From the NCBI RefSeq assembly GCF_007989085.1, contig NZ_BJVJ01000015.1, forward strand, positions 1 to 64,000: a stretch of DNA of 64,000 bases. Direction: 5' to 3'. A program made the position numbers and the translations under genes. Source of the DNA: Pseudonocardia sulfidoxydans NBRC 16205. Its GTDB lineage: Bacteria; Actinomycetota; Actinomycetes; Mycobacteriales; Pseudonocardiaceae. The notes under the pieces are model-generated. The model was not told the DNA's origin. It searched no databases and worked only from the letters and a program-made list of their open reading frames with translations. Positions 1-7,853 of the stretch are shown here, piece after piece. Within the stretch, counting starts at the first letter, position 1, and each line of letters starts with the position of its first letter.

Positions 1-1
1 G

Positions 2-106
2 GTCGCGCGCCTGCGCGAGGAGGCCCACAGCGCGACAGCGACGGCGCGGAGCCGACCCCTCACGGACACGCGACCACCGGCCATCATCAGGAGGGACGAG
101 CAATGA
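2..106 (+). CDS. Possible C-terminal end of an upstream gene (partial)
   Basis: An open frame enters from the left edge and stops at the TGA at 104-106, overlapping the ATG of the next gene as ATGA. Third positions are about 80% G/C, which fits coding sequence here. The visible 34 residues are Arg- and Ala-rich and show no domain. The same stretch could simply be intergenic, so this is a weak call. Confidence 0.28.
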   Translation, partial: VARLREEAHSATATARSRPLTDTRPPAIIRRDEQ

Positions 107-432
107 CCACGTTGAACGACATCGGTGCCGCGGACGGCGCCGTCGTCGCCACCGAGCACATTCGTACAGCCCTGCTCGCGGGGACCTTCCTCTTCGAGGA
201 CGGTTCCGTGCAGACCTTCGAGCCGTCCGGTGCAACGACGTACGTCGAACGCGGCCGGCCGACCGAGGGGAAATGGAGCATCGACGGCGACGGCCGTTTC
301 TGCTCGTTCTGGCCTCCGGATTTTCGTGCCTGCTACGACCTTTCCTGGATCGTCGACGACGGCGAGGTCATCGGAATCCGGTTCGTCGGCGACGGCGGTG
401 GTCACGGCTTCGTCGGCCGTTACCGGAAATGA
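103..432 (+). CDS. Small protein of unknown function, beta-rich
   Basis: A 109-residue protein that I do not recognise. The start is set by AGGAGG at 89-94, eight bases before the ATG. The first 30 residues are predicted helix or coil. The rest alternates short hydrophobic strands with Gly/Asp turns, as in small lipocalin-like barrels: GKWSIDGDGRF near residue 67, then FWPPDFRACYDLSW with one Cys near residue 83. There is no signal peptide or membrane segment. It lies 105 bp upstream of the ferritin-like gene on the same strand, so a shared stress role is possible but only inferred. Confidence 0.75.
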   Translation: MTTLNDIGAADGAVVATEHIRTALLAGTFLFEDGSVQTFEPSGATTYVERGRPTEGKWSIDGDGRFCSFWPPDFRACYDLSWIVDDGEVIGIRFVGDGGGHGFVGRYRK

Positions 433-537
433 CGTCCGAGCCGGACCTGTTCTTCTTCCGGAACAACGCCCGCGGAGCGCGCCGGACCTGACCGTTCTCG
501 GCGGCGCGACCATCGAAAAAAACAGACAGGAGTTGGG

Positions 538-1458
538 ATGTCCGACAGTCAGTTCATCGACGGAGCCATCGAGCGGAGCGCAGAACAACCGGAGGATCGC
601 GCGGAGCTCCGCAGGATGGTCGCCGAGGCCCGCGACGGCGAGTCGACCGGGGCCGAGACGGGGCCGAGCGACGGTTCGATCCTGAACTTCGCGCTCAATC
701 TCGAATACCTCGAAGCGGAGTTCTACCTGCGTGGTGCCACGGGTCAGGGGCTGCCCGACGACATGGTCGGCGGGACCGGAACACCCGGCCAGGTGTCCGG
801 TGGCCGGCAGGTCGAGTTCCGCAGCCCGTTGGTCAGGAACATCGCGCGCGAGATCGCCATGGACGAGCAGGCCCACGTCGCGTTCCTCCGCGCCGCACTC
901 GGTGACGCAGCTGTCGCCCGCCCGCGGATCTCGCTCGACAACAGCTTCACCGCCGCCGCCACGGCGGCTGGCCTGATCGAGCCCGGCCAGACCTTCGACC
1001 CCTACGCGGACGACCGCAGCTTCCTCTTCGCGGCCTTCCTCTTCGAGGACGTCGGCGTCACCGCCTTCAAGGGGGCAGCGCCCTTCATCTCGAACAAGAC
1101 CTATCTGGATGCGGCGGCGGGTCTGCTGGCCACCGAGGCGTACCACGCCGGGATCGTGCGAGCCACCCTCTTCAGCGAGGGGCTGGCGGACGACTCGGTC
1201 TTCGACGCGGTGCGCAAGATCTCCGCGGTGCGCAACGCCGTCAGCGGCCCGGCCGACGACGACCAGGACCTCGGCACGAGGGACGAGGCGAACCTGATCC
1301 CGACGGACGAGTACGGCCGTACGTTCGGCAGGAGCCCGGCGGAGATCCTCAACATCGTCTATCTGGACGCCGATGCCGGGGCGTCCGGCGGCTTCTACCC
1401 GAACGGGCTCAACGGAGCCCTCACGGAGGGAACAGGGGCCGCGAGCCGGACCTCGTAG
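538..1458 (+). CDS. Ferritin-like domain protein (stress/desiccation type)
   Basis: A 306-residue protein with a ferritin-like four-helix domain of the Ferritin_2 type. Helix 1 (residues 50-63, NFALNLEYLEAEFY) carries the acidic residues expected at an iron site. Helix 2 holds MDEQAHVAFL (residues 108-117) with an E-x-x-H pair. Later helices contain FEDVGVTAFKGA and TEAYHAGIVR. The family occurs in bacterial desiccation and stress proteins; iron binding is expected from the helices but not demonstrated. No Tat or Sec signal is present, so it should be cytoplasmic. CAGGAG at 528-533 is a good ribosome-binding site before the ATG. Confidence 0.88.
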   Translation: MSDSQFIDGAIERSAEQPEDRAELRRMVAEARDGESTGAETGPSDGSILNFALNLEYLEAEFYLRGATGQGLPDDMVGGTGTPGQVSGGRQVEFRSPLVRNIAREIAMDEQAHVAFLRAALGDAAVARPRISLDNSFTAAATAAGLIEPGQTFDPYADDRSFLFAAFLFEDVGVTAFKGAAPFISNKTYLDAAAGLLATEAYHAGIVRATLFSEGLADDSVFDAVRKISAVRNAVSGPADDDQDLGTRDEANLIPTDEYGRTFGRSPAEILNIVYLDADAGASGGFYPNGLNGALTEGTGAASRTS

Positions 1459-1809
1459 CGATGGTCGGCCGGACGGCCACCGGAGACGAACATCGGTAGG
1501 CGGTCCGCCGGGCCGGTCCGTGCCGGCGGACCGGCCCGGACCGGCGTCGGGCCCCGAGGGCCGGTCGCCGGCCGAGCGGTCCACGTCGTCGGATCCGCGG
1601 TCGTGGCCCGGCGAGATCGTCCGGCGGGTGCGGGGCGGGCGGCTGCGTCCTCACCTCGGCAGCGTCCTCACCTCGGCAGGGTCGGCGCGCTCGACGCCGC
1701 AGCAGCCGTGGTCGTCCCGACGAACGCGGACGGGCAGCAACACAGAACCTCCTGCCCGGGGCCGGACCCGGACGACCTGTGTGTGGCGCCGCTGCGCGGT
1801 CGGCCCGGA
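1459..1809. other. Intergenic region between convergent genes
   Basis: About 350 bp of very GC-rich sequence between the ferritin-like gene and the convergent osmC-like gene. I see no gene with a ribosome-binding site here. The only structure noted is the 17-bp tandem repeat at 1646-1679. Confidence 0.5.
1646..1679. repeat. 17-bp perfect tandem repeat, two copies
   Basis: CGTCCTCACCTCGGCAG occurs twice head to tail (1646-1662 and 1663-1679) in the intergenic region. It is probably a slippage product. No function is suggested. Confidence 0.85.
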
Positions 1810-2268
1810 TCAGCCGGTCGCCGGAGTGGCTGCGGTCTCGGGAGGTCCGTTCGTGATCTCGGTCCGGACACTCCAGGCGAACTGGAGCAGCAGGGTGACC
1901 GGTGACTTCTCCGCGATGTTGATCATCGACTGGAAGTCCTGCTCGGGGACCTCCTCCGACAGCCGGATGGTGCGCTGGAGATAGCGGGAGGCTCCCACGG
2001 TCGTCGGCTCGTGATAGCTGACGTCCACGGTGATGTCGCCGGCGTAGTCGTACTTGCGGTCGGCATAGCTCCGCAGCGTGATGGCCGTGCACGAGGCGAG
2101 CGCCATCATCAGGTACTCGGTCGGGGTCGGTCCCGCCGCCGGGGTCCCGAACGCCGGGTCGTCGGCCACCCCCACGAAGTCCCCGGCCCGGATCTCGGTC
2201 TCGAGCCGGCTCGTGGCCGCCAGCGTCGCCCGTGCGGTCGCGACGATCCGTTCGTTCGGCGTGCTCAT
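1810..2268 (-). CDS. OsmC/Ohr-family protein with a single conserved cysteine
   Basis: A 152-residue OsmC-fold protein. The family reduces organic hydroperoxides using two cysteines. Here the first is present (Cys60 in LMMALASCTAIT), but the second position, normally in a C-P-V motif, reads SPV with Ser122. It may therefore be a one-cysteine relative of the YhfA type with altered chemistry. The ATG at 2268 is chosen for the GAGGACA ribosome-binding site and the family length; longer in-frame starts add unrelated Arg/Pro-rich sequence. It is the last gene of the minus-strand oxidative-damage group, 101 bp after the glycosylase gene. Confidence 0.9.
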   Translation of the reverse strand: MSTPNERIVATARATLAATSRLETEIRAGDFVGVADDPAFGTPAAGPTPTEYLMMALASCTAITLRSYADRKYDYAGDITVDVSYHEPTTVGASRYLQRTIRLSEEVPEQDFQSMINIAEKSPVTLLLQFAWSVRTEITNGPPETAATPATG

Positions 2269-2369
2269 GGCTTGTCCTCTCGCGTCCTGCGACGGCCGTC
2301 CGATCGGGACGGCATGCTCGGTGCCCGCACCGCCTCGGACCGCCGACGACCCGCGCCCTCGGTCCGTCG

Positions 2370-2999
2370 TCATCGCCCGTCCGGGGCGGAGCACGACCCG
2401 AGCACTGCCTGCACACGAGCGCGCAGGGCCGGGACGGCCTCCTCGGCGAACCACGGGTTCCGGCTCTGCCAGCGGAAGTTCAACGGTGAGGGGTGGACGA
2501 GGGTCATGCGGTCGGGAAGCTGGTCGCGGAAGGCCCGGACCGCGTCGGTGAGGGTCGTTCCGGCGGTGCCGGGAAGGTAGTACTTCTGCGCATAGCGGCC
2601 GATGAGGACGGTGAGCCTGATGTGCGGCAGCTCCGCGAGAAGCCGCGGATGCCAGCGTGGAGCGAACTCGGGGCGTGGCGGCAGGTCACCGTGTGCCGCC
2701 TTGCCCGGGTAGTAGAAGTCCATCGGCAGGATCGCGAACAGTGTCGGGTCGTAGAACTGGTCGTCGGTGACCCCGAGCCAGCTCCGCAGCGTCACCCCGC
2801 TCGGGTCGTTCCAGGGGATCCCGCTGCGCTGCGCGCGTGTGCCCGGGGCCTGCCCGATCAGCACGATCCGGGCCGACGGGTGCGCCGTGTAGAGCGGGAG
2901 CAGGCCCGCGGCCGTCGCGGCCCGGTTGGCCGGGTCCGCGATGATCTCCTCCCGGATCCGCTCCAGCGCGGCGCTCGTCCCCGTCGCCGATCCGTCCAC
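2370..2999 (-). CDS. Uracil-DNA glycosylase family protein
   Basis: A 209-residue member of the uracil-DNA glycosylase superfamily, which removes uracil or damaged bases from DNA. It has the active-site motif GQAPG (residues 49-53), the following IPWNDPSG segment, and the second motif HPSPLN (residues 169-174) that inserts into the helix. No Fe-S cysteine cluster of families 4 or 5 is seen. It resembles the group annotated as UDG family protein in actinobacteria. The start is GTG at 2999. It sits 12 bp after msrA on the same strand, so it is probably co-transcribed with repair genes. Confidence 0.88.
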   Translation of the reverse strand: MDGSATGTSAALERIREEIIADPANRAATAAGLLPLYTAHPSARIVLIGQAPGTRAQRSGIPWNDPSGVTLRSWLGVTDDQFYDPTLFAILPMDFYYPGKAAHGDLPPRPEFAPRWHPRLLAELPHIRLTVLIGRYAQKYYLPGTAGTTLTDAVRAFRDQLPDRMTLVHPSPLNFRWQSRNPWFAEEAVPALRARVQAVLGSCSAPDGR

Positions 3000-3011
3000 G
3001 GTGGGCGACCG

Positions 3012-3551
3012 TCAGGTCGACCGGGACGACGGCTGCGTCGCGACGTCCGAGCGGCGTGGCAGCACCCAGTCCGGCCGCGGGAAATGGCAGGTGTAGCCGC
3101 GCGGGTAGCGCAGCAGGTAGTCCTGGTGTTCGGGCTCGGCCTCCCAGAAGGGACCGGCCTGCGTGACCTCGGTGACGACCTTGCCCGGCCACAGCTCCGA
3201 CGCGTCGACGTCGGCGATCGTGTCCTCGGCGACCCTGCGCTGGTCGTCGTCGAGGTAGAAGATCGCCGACCGGTAGGACGTGCCGCGGTCGTTGCCCTGC
3301 CGGTTCGGGGTGCTGGGATCGTGGATCTGGAAGAAGAACTCCAGGAGGTCGCGATAGGTCGTCGCGGCCGGGTCGTAGGTGATCTCGATGGCCTCGGCGT
3401 GGGAGCCGTGGTTGCGGTAGGTGGCGTTCGGGGTGTCGCCGCCGGTGTAGCCCACGCGGGTGGACAGCACGCCGGGGCGGGAGCGGATGAGGTCCTGCAT
3501 CCCCCAGAAGCAGCCTCCGGCGAGGATCGCTCGTTGCGGCTGGGTCGTCAT
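3012..3551 (-). CDS. msrA: Peptide-methionine (S)-S-oxide reductase MsrA
   Basis: A 179-residue MsrA that reduces methionine-S-sulfoxide in proteins using thioredoxin. The catalytic motif GGCFWG is at residues 12-17 with Cys14 as nucleophile. Family segments [20 protein letters not shown] and [16 protein letters not shown] follow, and the end has the usual [10 protein letters not shown]. The start at 3551 gives the standard N-terminus just ahead of the catalytic motif and has AAGGGA upstream. It lies 14 bp after the DUF5709 gene and 12 bp before the glycosylase gene. Confidence 0.96.
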   Translation of the reverse strand: MTTQPQRAILAGGCFWGMQDLIRSRPGVLSTRVGYTGGDTPNATYRNHGSHAEAIEITYDPAATTYRDLLEFFFQIHDPSTPNRQGNDRGTSYRSAIFYLDDDQRRVAEDTIADVDASELWPGKVVTEVTQAGPFWEAEPEHQDYLLRYPRGYTCHFPRPDWVLPRRSDVATQPSSRST

Positions 3552-3565
3552 CTCGGTTTCCCTTC

Positions 3566-4009
3566 TCACGCGTCGTCGGGGTCGCGCACGATGTGGACGG
3601 CGGCTTCCTCGGCGCTGGCCGCTCCGCCGTCCCGTCCGACATCGACGGCGTTGAGGTAGGCGAAATCGTCCCACTCACCGGCGGGCTCGACGTCGACCAG
3701 ACGCCCGGAGCGGGCGACACCGACCTCGTCGTCGTACAGCTCGCCGTCGGTGCCGGCGCTGTCGCCGAGCCCGTCGCCGTCGTCGGTGTCCCGGATGTCG
3801 GGCAGCTCCCGGGCCAGGCGGCCGGCGAGACTCTCGTGGTCGTGCGCCTCCCGCGCCGTGACGCCGTAGTGGTCCCGCTCCCACGGCCGTTCGGGCACCG
3901 TGTAGCCCTCGTCGAGGAGGTCGACTCCGCGTCCGTCGAGGGTGTCGTCGTCCTCGAGCAGGCCGTTGTCGATGTCGACCCCGTCGACGCCGTCGCTGTC
4001 GTCAGCCAT
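3566..4009 (-). CDS. DUF5709 domain protein, highly acidic
   Basis: A 147-residue protein matching the actinobacterial DUF5709 pattern. It is rich in Asp and Glu, with a repeated D-G-V-D start, the core [19 protein letters not shown] (residues 31-50) and a Leu-rich [12 protein letters not shown] stretch. It has no cysteine, signal peptide or membrane segment. The function is unknown. The ATG at 4009 has AGGAGAACG just upstream. It is placed between the flavin reductase and msrA genes, so it probably belongs to the same transcript. Confidence 0.85.
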   Translation of the reverse strand: MADDSDGVDGVDIDNGLLEDDDTLDGRGVDLLDEGYTVPERPWERDHYGVTAREAHDHESLAGRLARELPDIRDTDDGDGLGDSAGTDGELYDDEVGVARSGRLVDVEPAGEWDDFAYLNAVDVGRDGGAASAEEAAVHIVRDPDDA

Positions 4010-4051
4010 GTCGTTCTCCTGTCAGCGCCGCCGTTCCTGCCGGCGTTGCGG

Positions 4052-4774
4052 TCATCCCGTGACCCCGAACCGCTCGACCCTGATCCGTTCGGTGGGCACC
4101 CCCGCCGCCACCGCGAGCCGGGTGGCGGCGTCACAGAAGGCGGTCGAGCCGCACACGTAGAGCTCGCGGTCGGTGTCCAGCGCCGCGGCAAGGTCGGGCG
4201 CGGTCAGCCGGCCGGGGGGACGGGCGTACCCGTCGGGCACGGTGCGGGTGAACACGATCGACGTCTGCGGGCCCCCGACCTCGGTGGCGTAGTACAGGTC
4301 CTCGGGGCCGCGTACCGAGGCGACGAGCCGGAACAGGTCCGGTTCGCCGAGGGCCCGGGCGCGGCGCAGCATCGACATCAGCGGCACGATGCCCGAGCCG
4401 CCGGCCACGCCGAGCGCGGGCCGCAGGTCCCAGGCGAAGTGCCCGCCGATCGGGCCGCGCACGTCGAGGACGTCGCCCACCTCGACGGCGTCGTGGAGGA
4501 AGCTCGAGACCTCCCCGTCGGGCAGGAGCTCGACCGTCAGATCGAGCTCGGCCGATTCCGACGGCGCGCTGGCGATCGAGTAGGACCGCTGCGCGCGGTA
4601 GCCGTCGGGCGCGGTGAGCCGCACGATCATGTGCTGACCGGGCCAGAACGCTCGTGGCTCGGACAAGGTCAGGGTGAAGGACTTCGCTGTCGGGGTCTCC
4701 CGGCGGATGCCGGTCACCCGTGCGGTCTGCCAGGGCCCGGGGTGGGGCGCCGTGCCGCGGTCGACGGCGGTCAT
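4052..4774 (-). CDS. Ferredoxin reductase-type FAD/NAD(P)H oxidoreductase
   Basis: A 240-residue flavoprotein of the ferredoxin-NADP reductase fold. The FAD-binding motif RSYSIAS is at residues 63-69, the nucleotide-binding GGSGIVPLMSM at 125-135, and a C-terminal YVCGS segment precedes the end. It has no 2Fe-2S domain. Its start ATG overlaps the stop of the upstream Mo-protein gene as TGATG, so the two are translationally coupled. It is the likely electron donor to that protein. This pairing recalls, but is not homologous in arrangement to, MsrP with its membrane partner MsrQ. Confidence 0.9.
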   Translation of the reverse strand: MTAVDRGTAPHPGPWQTARVTGIRRETPTAKSFTLTLSEPRAFWPGQHMIVRLTAPDGYRAQRSYSIASAPSESAELDLTVELLPDGEVSSFLHDAVEVGDVLDVRGPIGGHFAWDLRPALGVAGGSGIVPLMSMLRRARALGEPDLFRLVASVRGPEDLYYATEVGGPQTSIVFTRTVPDGYARPPGRLTAPDLAAALDTDRELYVCGSTAFCDAATRLAVAAGVPTERIRVERFGVTG

Positions 4775-5382
4775 CAGTCTCCCTGGTAGCGCTGCTCGAG
4801 CCAGGGATCGCCGTGGTCGTGATAACCGTTGCGTTCCCAGAACCCTGGACGGTCCTCGGCGAGCAGGGTGAGACCCGACACCCATTTCGCGCTCTTCCAG
4901 AAGTACAGGTGCGGAACGAGCAGCCGGGCGGGGCCGCCGTGGATGTCGTCGAGGGGTTTGCCGTCCACGTCCCACACGACCCACGCCTTGCCGCCGGTGA
5001 GGTCGTCCAGCGGCAGGTTCGTGGTGTAACCGGTGTGCGATCTCGCCACTGCGAACGCCGCGTCGGCGCCGACTCCGGCGATGTCGAGGAGGGTGTCGAC
5101 CGAGACACCGTCGAAGCGCATCCCGAACTTCGACCAGGTGGTCACGCAGTGGATCGCGCCTTCGTACCGGGAGGCGGGCAGTGCCCGGATCTCGTCCCAG
5201 GTCCACCGAGCCGGTGAGTCGACCAGACCGTCCACCTCGAACGTCCATCGCGCAGTGTCGATGCTCGGGGTCGACTCGACGTGCAGCACGGGCCAGTTCG
5301 CGCCGGCGTCGTACTGGCCGGGAGGCAACCGGGTGTCGTGCGTGCCCCGGCTGCGCCCGCTGAATCCCCTCGTCAGGGCCAT
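4774..5382 (-). CDS. Sulfite oxidase-like molybdopterin-dependent oxidoreductase
   Basis: A 202-residue protein with the sulfite-oxidase molybdopterin fold (YedY/MsrP superfamily). The probable molybdenum ligand is Cys79 in IHCVTTWSKFG, followed by the DGVSVDTLLD and TTNLPLDDLTG segments typical of this family. No Tat signal is seen, so unlike MsrP it is likely cytoplasmic. The start at 5382 is chosen because a longer in-frame ATG at 5499 would lie inside the promoter at 5471-5499. Upstream SD is weak (GGAAAG about 12 bases away). Substrate unknown; oxidised methionine or another S- or N-oxide is inferred from the msrA neighbour. Confidence 0.87.
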   Translation of the reverse strand: MALTRGFSGRSRGTHDTRLPPGQYDAGANWPVLHVESTPSIDTARWTFEVDGLVDSPARWTWDEIRALPASRYEGAIHCVTTWSKFGMRFDGVSVDTLLDIAGVGADAAFAVARSHTGYTTNLPLDDLTGGKAWVVWDVDGKPLDDIHGGPARLLVPHLYFWKSAKWVSGLTLLAEDRPGFWERNGYHDHGDPWLEQRYQGD

Positions 5383-5470
5383 CTGGAGTATCGCTTTCCG
5401 TCGTCGGCGCGCCGCACCGAGGGCGCACCTCGGCGTCCGGTCATCAGGCCGGAGCGCGGCTGTCGGGCTG

Positions 5471-5499
5471 AATATGGACACGCAGATCCAAACTGTCAA
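5471..5499 (-). promoter_or_regulatory. Sigma70-type promoter of the oxidative-damage operon
   Basis: On the minus strand TTGACA (5499-5494) is followed after exactly 17 bp by CATATT (5476-5471). The -35 is perfect and the -10 matches four of six. Transcription should begin near 5464, about 80 bp before the Mo-protein start. Confidence 0.65.
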
Positions 5500-5761
5500 G
5501 TCCAGTTCATTGTGACATTTTCAGTCTGAATGGATCCGCAGCTTCCTTCCCATCCGTATCATGCCTTGGGTGACATGATTCCTGTTGACGCTGTTCAGAG
5601 GGTCATCGCGATGCGGGCGAGAGGTGGGGTCGCCCGCCCGTGGTCGCAGCTTCCCGCCCGTGCGCCGCGGAGTGAGGATGGACCAGACCGTACAGTGCAC
5701 GCGGAAGTCGAGTCATCGACGACACGTCGGGCCGATCATCTGCAGCACAGAGTGATCATTT

Positions 5762-5780
5762 GGCGCACCTCTGGTGCGCC
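5762..5780. promoter_or_regulatory. Perfect inverted repeat, candidate operator
   Basis: GGCGCACC, a TCT centre, then GGTGCGCC. The 8-bp arms are perfect. It lies 104 bp upstream of the first oxidoreductase start and about 30 bp before the larger palindrome. Confidence 0.55.
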
Positions 5781-5811
5781 CACTTCGTTCGGAGGCCTGT
5801 GGCCTGACTCC

Positions 5812-5837
5812 GATTGTGGACGGTATCGTCCACAATC
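5812..5837. promoter_or_regulatory. 26-bp perfect palindrome, candidate operator
   Basis: GATTGTGGACG and its exact reverse complement CGTCCACAATC flank a GTAT centre. It ends 46 bp before the ATG of the first oxidoreductase. Such length and symmetry suit a dimeric repressor site overlapping the promoter. The regulator is not identifiable from position alone. Confidence 0.65.
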
Positions 5838-5883
5838 CTTCGAGGTGTGCGGCGGACGCAGACCGACTGAGAGAGGTGGCCGG

Positions 5884-6801
5884 ATGAAGGCGATCGTGGT
5901 GACGGACCAGGCCGCGGGAACGGCCGGGATGGCGCTGGTGGAGCGAGATGTGCCGGAGCCGGCAGGCAACGACGTGCTCGTCGAGGTGCACGCGTCGGGC
6001 TTCACCCCGGGCGAGCTCACATGGCCCTCGAACTGGACCGATCGCCTCGGCCGCGACCGGACCCCGTCGGTACCCGGGCATGAGCTGGCCGGCGTGGTCA
6101 GTGCTCTCGGCTACGGCACGAGGGGACTGTCGGTGGGCCAGCGGGTCTTCGGCCTCACCGACTGGACCCGCGACGGCACCCTCGCGGAGTACACCGCGGT
6201 GGAAGCGCGCAACCTCGCACCGCTGCCGGGCGACGTGGACTTCACGGTCGGCGCGAGCCTGCCCATCTCGGGCCTCACGGCCTGGCAGGGCCTGTTCGAC
6301 CACGGCCGGCTGCAGGCCGGGCAGAGCCTTCTCGTGCACGGCGCGGCGGGCGGCGTCGGCTCGATGGTGACGCAGCTCGCGCGCGAGGCCGGCGCCTACA
6401 TCGTCGGCACCGGACGTGCCGCCGACCGCGAGGCGGCGCTCGACTACGGAGCGCACGAGTTCGTCGACCTCGACGCCGACACCCTCGAGGCCGTCGGCCA
6501 TGTCGACCTGGTATTCGACGTCATCGGCGGCGACGTCCAGAAGCGCTCCGCCGCCCTGGTGCGAGCCGGCGGCACGCTGGTGACCATCGCCGGCCCGCCC
6601 GAGGCGCGGCCCGCCGACGGCGTCGCGATCGACTTCGTCGTCGAGTCCGACCGTGCGCAGCTCGGTGAGATCGCCCGGCGGGTCCGCGACGGGCGGCTGC
6701 GGACGAACATCGGCACCGTGGCGACGCTCGACGACGCCGTCGCCGCCTTCAACCCGACCGAGCGGGCGACAGGGAAGACGATCATCCGGGTTCGTCCGTG
6801 A
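5884..6801 (+). CDS. NADP-dependent zinc-free medium-chain oxidoreductase (copy 1)
   Basis: A 305-residue member of the quinone oxidoreductase branch of the medium-chain dehydrogenase superfamily. It has the N-terminal GroES-like half with PGHELAGVV (residues 64-72) and the Rossmann motif HGAAGGVGS (residues 152-160). Zinc-site cysteines are absent. It likely reduces quinones or activated alkenes with NADPH. The start at 5884 has GAGAGGTGG upstream; longer in-frame starts would run through the palindromes. A close paralogue follows 58 bp later, and the two are probably one transcript. Confidence 0.92.
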   Translation: MKAIVVTDQAAGTAGMALVERDVPEPAGNDVLVEVHASGFTPGELTWPSNWTDRLGRDRTPSVPGHELAGVVSALGYGTRGLSVGQRVFGLTDWTRDGTLAEYTAVEARNLAPLPGDVDFTVGASLPISGLTAWQGLFDHGRLQAGQSLLVHGAAGGVGSMVTQLAREAGAYIVGTGRAADREAALDYGAHEFVDLDADTLEAVGHVDLVFDVIGGDVQKRSAALVRAGGTLVTIAGPPEARPADGVAIDFVVESDRAQLGEIARRVRDGRLRTNIGTVATLDDAVAAFNPTERATGKTIIRVRP

Positions 6802-6859
6802 CCGCGCCGCAGCGCAGGCGCCCGGCAGCCCGGAGATCGACGACGGAGAGGCGTGCGAC

Positions 6860-7798
6860 GTGAAGGCGATCGTGGTGACGGACCGGGCCGCCGGAACGGG
6901 CGGGATGCGTCTGGTGGAGCGTCCCGACCCGGACACGACGATGCTCGCCGGCCTCGAGGGCGCCAGCTACGGCGACGTCGTCGTCGAGGTCCACGCGTCG
7001 GGCTACACCGGCGACGAGCTGCAGTGGCCCTCGACCTGGATCGATCGGCTCGGTCACGACCGCACCCCATCGATCCCGGGGCACGAGCTGGCCGGGGTGG
7101 TCACCGCCCTGAGCTACGGGACGACCGGTCTGTCGGTGGGCCAGCGGGTCTTCGGCCTCACCGACTGGACCCGCGACGGCACCCTCGCGGAGTACACGGT
7201 CGTCGAGGCGCGCAACCTCGCGCCGTTGCCGGGCGACGTCGACTTCACGACCGGAGCGGGCGTTGCGATGACCGGGCTGACCGCCTGGCAGGGCCTGTTC
7301 GACCACGGCCGGCTCCAGGCCGGGCAGCGCGTCCTCGTGCACGGCGCGGCCGGCGCGGTCGGGTCCATGGCGACCCAGCTCGCGGCGCAGGCGGGCGCCC
7401 ACGTCATCGGCACCGGTCGCGCCGCCGGGCGTGGGGCCGCGCTCGACTACGGTGCGCACGAGTTCGTCGACCTCGACTCCGACACCCTCGAGGACGTCGG
7501 TGGCGTCGACCTGGTCTTCGACGTCATCGGCGGCGACGTGCTGAAGCGCTCCGCGGACCTCGTGCGGGCCGGCGGCACGCTGGTGACCGTCACCGGGCCA
7601 CCGCCGGCGCGGCCCGCCGACGGTCTGGCGATCGACTTCGTCGTCGTGTCCGACCGTGCGCAGCTGGGCGAGATCGCCCGGCGGGTCCGCGACGGGCGGC
7701 TACGGACGAACATCGGCGCCGTCGCCACCCTCGACGACGCCGTCGCCGCGCTCAACGAGCGGGCCAAGGGAAAGACGGTCATCCGCGTTCGTCGCTGA
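6860..7798 (+). CDS. NADP-dependent zinc-free medium-chain oxidoreductase (copy 2)
   Basis: A 312-residue paralogue of the preceding protein. The two share nearly identical blocks, such as VGQRVFGLTDWTRDGTLAEY and FDHGRLQAGQ, and the same glycine-rich loop, here HGAAGAVGS. It differs mainly by an insertion of about eight residues near residues 25-35 (DTTMLAGLEGASYGD). The start is GTG at 6860 with GGAGAGG upstream. This is a local gene duplication. The variable N-terminal loop near the active site suggests different substrate preferences, which is inference. Confidence 0.92.
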   Translation: MKAIVVTDRAAGTGGMRLVERPDPDTTMLAGLEGASYGDVVVEVHASGYTGDELQWPSTWIDRLGHDRTPSIPGHELAGVVTALSYGTTGLSVGQRVFGLTDWTRDGTLAEYTVVEARNLAPLPGDVDFTTGAGVAMTGLTAWQGLFDHGRLQAGQRVLVHGAAGAVGSMATQLAAQAGAHVIGTGRAAGRGAALDYGAHEFVDLDSDTLEDVGGVDLVFDVIGGDVLKRSADLVRAGGTLVTVTGPPPARPADGLAIDFVVVSDRAQLGEIARRVRDGRLRTNIGAVATLDDAVAALNERAKGKTVIRVRR

Positions 7799-7803
7799 GA
7801 GGG

Positions 7804-7831
7804 CCCCGACCGTCCGGGAGGACGGACGGGG
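7804..7831 (+). terminator. Strong hairpin after the oxidoreductase pair
   Basis: CCCCGACCGTCC and GGACGGACGGGG pair with one mismatch around a GGGA loop. It begins 6 bp after the stop of copy 2. There is no T-run, as is usual in high-GC actinobacteria. It could also serve the convergent gene ending at 7854. Confidence 0.6.
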
Positions 7832-7853
7832 GGCTCGCGCGGTGGGCCTGGCG

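Larger units (their letters stand above)
5383..5883. other. Divergent intergenic region, less GC-rich than its surroundings
   Basis: About 500 bp between the Mo-protein operon (minus) and the oxidoreductase pair (plus). It holds a minus-strand promoter at 5471-5499 and two perfect palindromes at 5762-5780 and 5812-5837, described separately. The stretch 5490-5600 has visibly more A/T than the flanking genes. I see no gene here. Confidence 0.6.

Noticed and set aside
5383..5499. Longer start of the sulfite-oxidase-like gene at 5499
   Set aside because: That ATG falls in the -35 element of the promoter; the shorter start gives the family length.
5530..5883. N-terminal extension of the first oxidoreductase
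   Set aside because: The added residues are not family-like and the frame would cross two palindromes; the ATG at 5884 has a good ribosome-binding site and family start.
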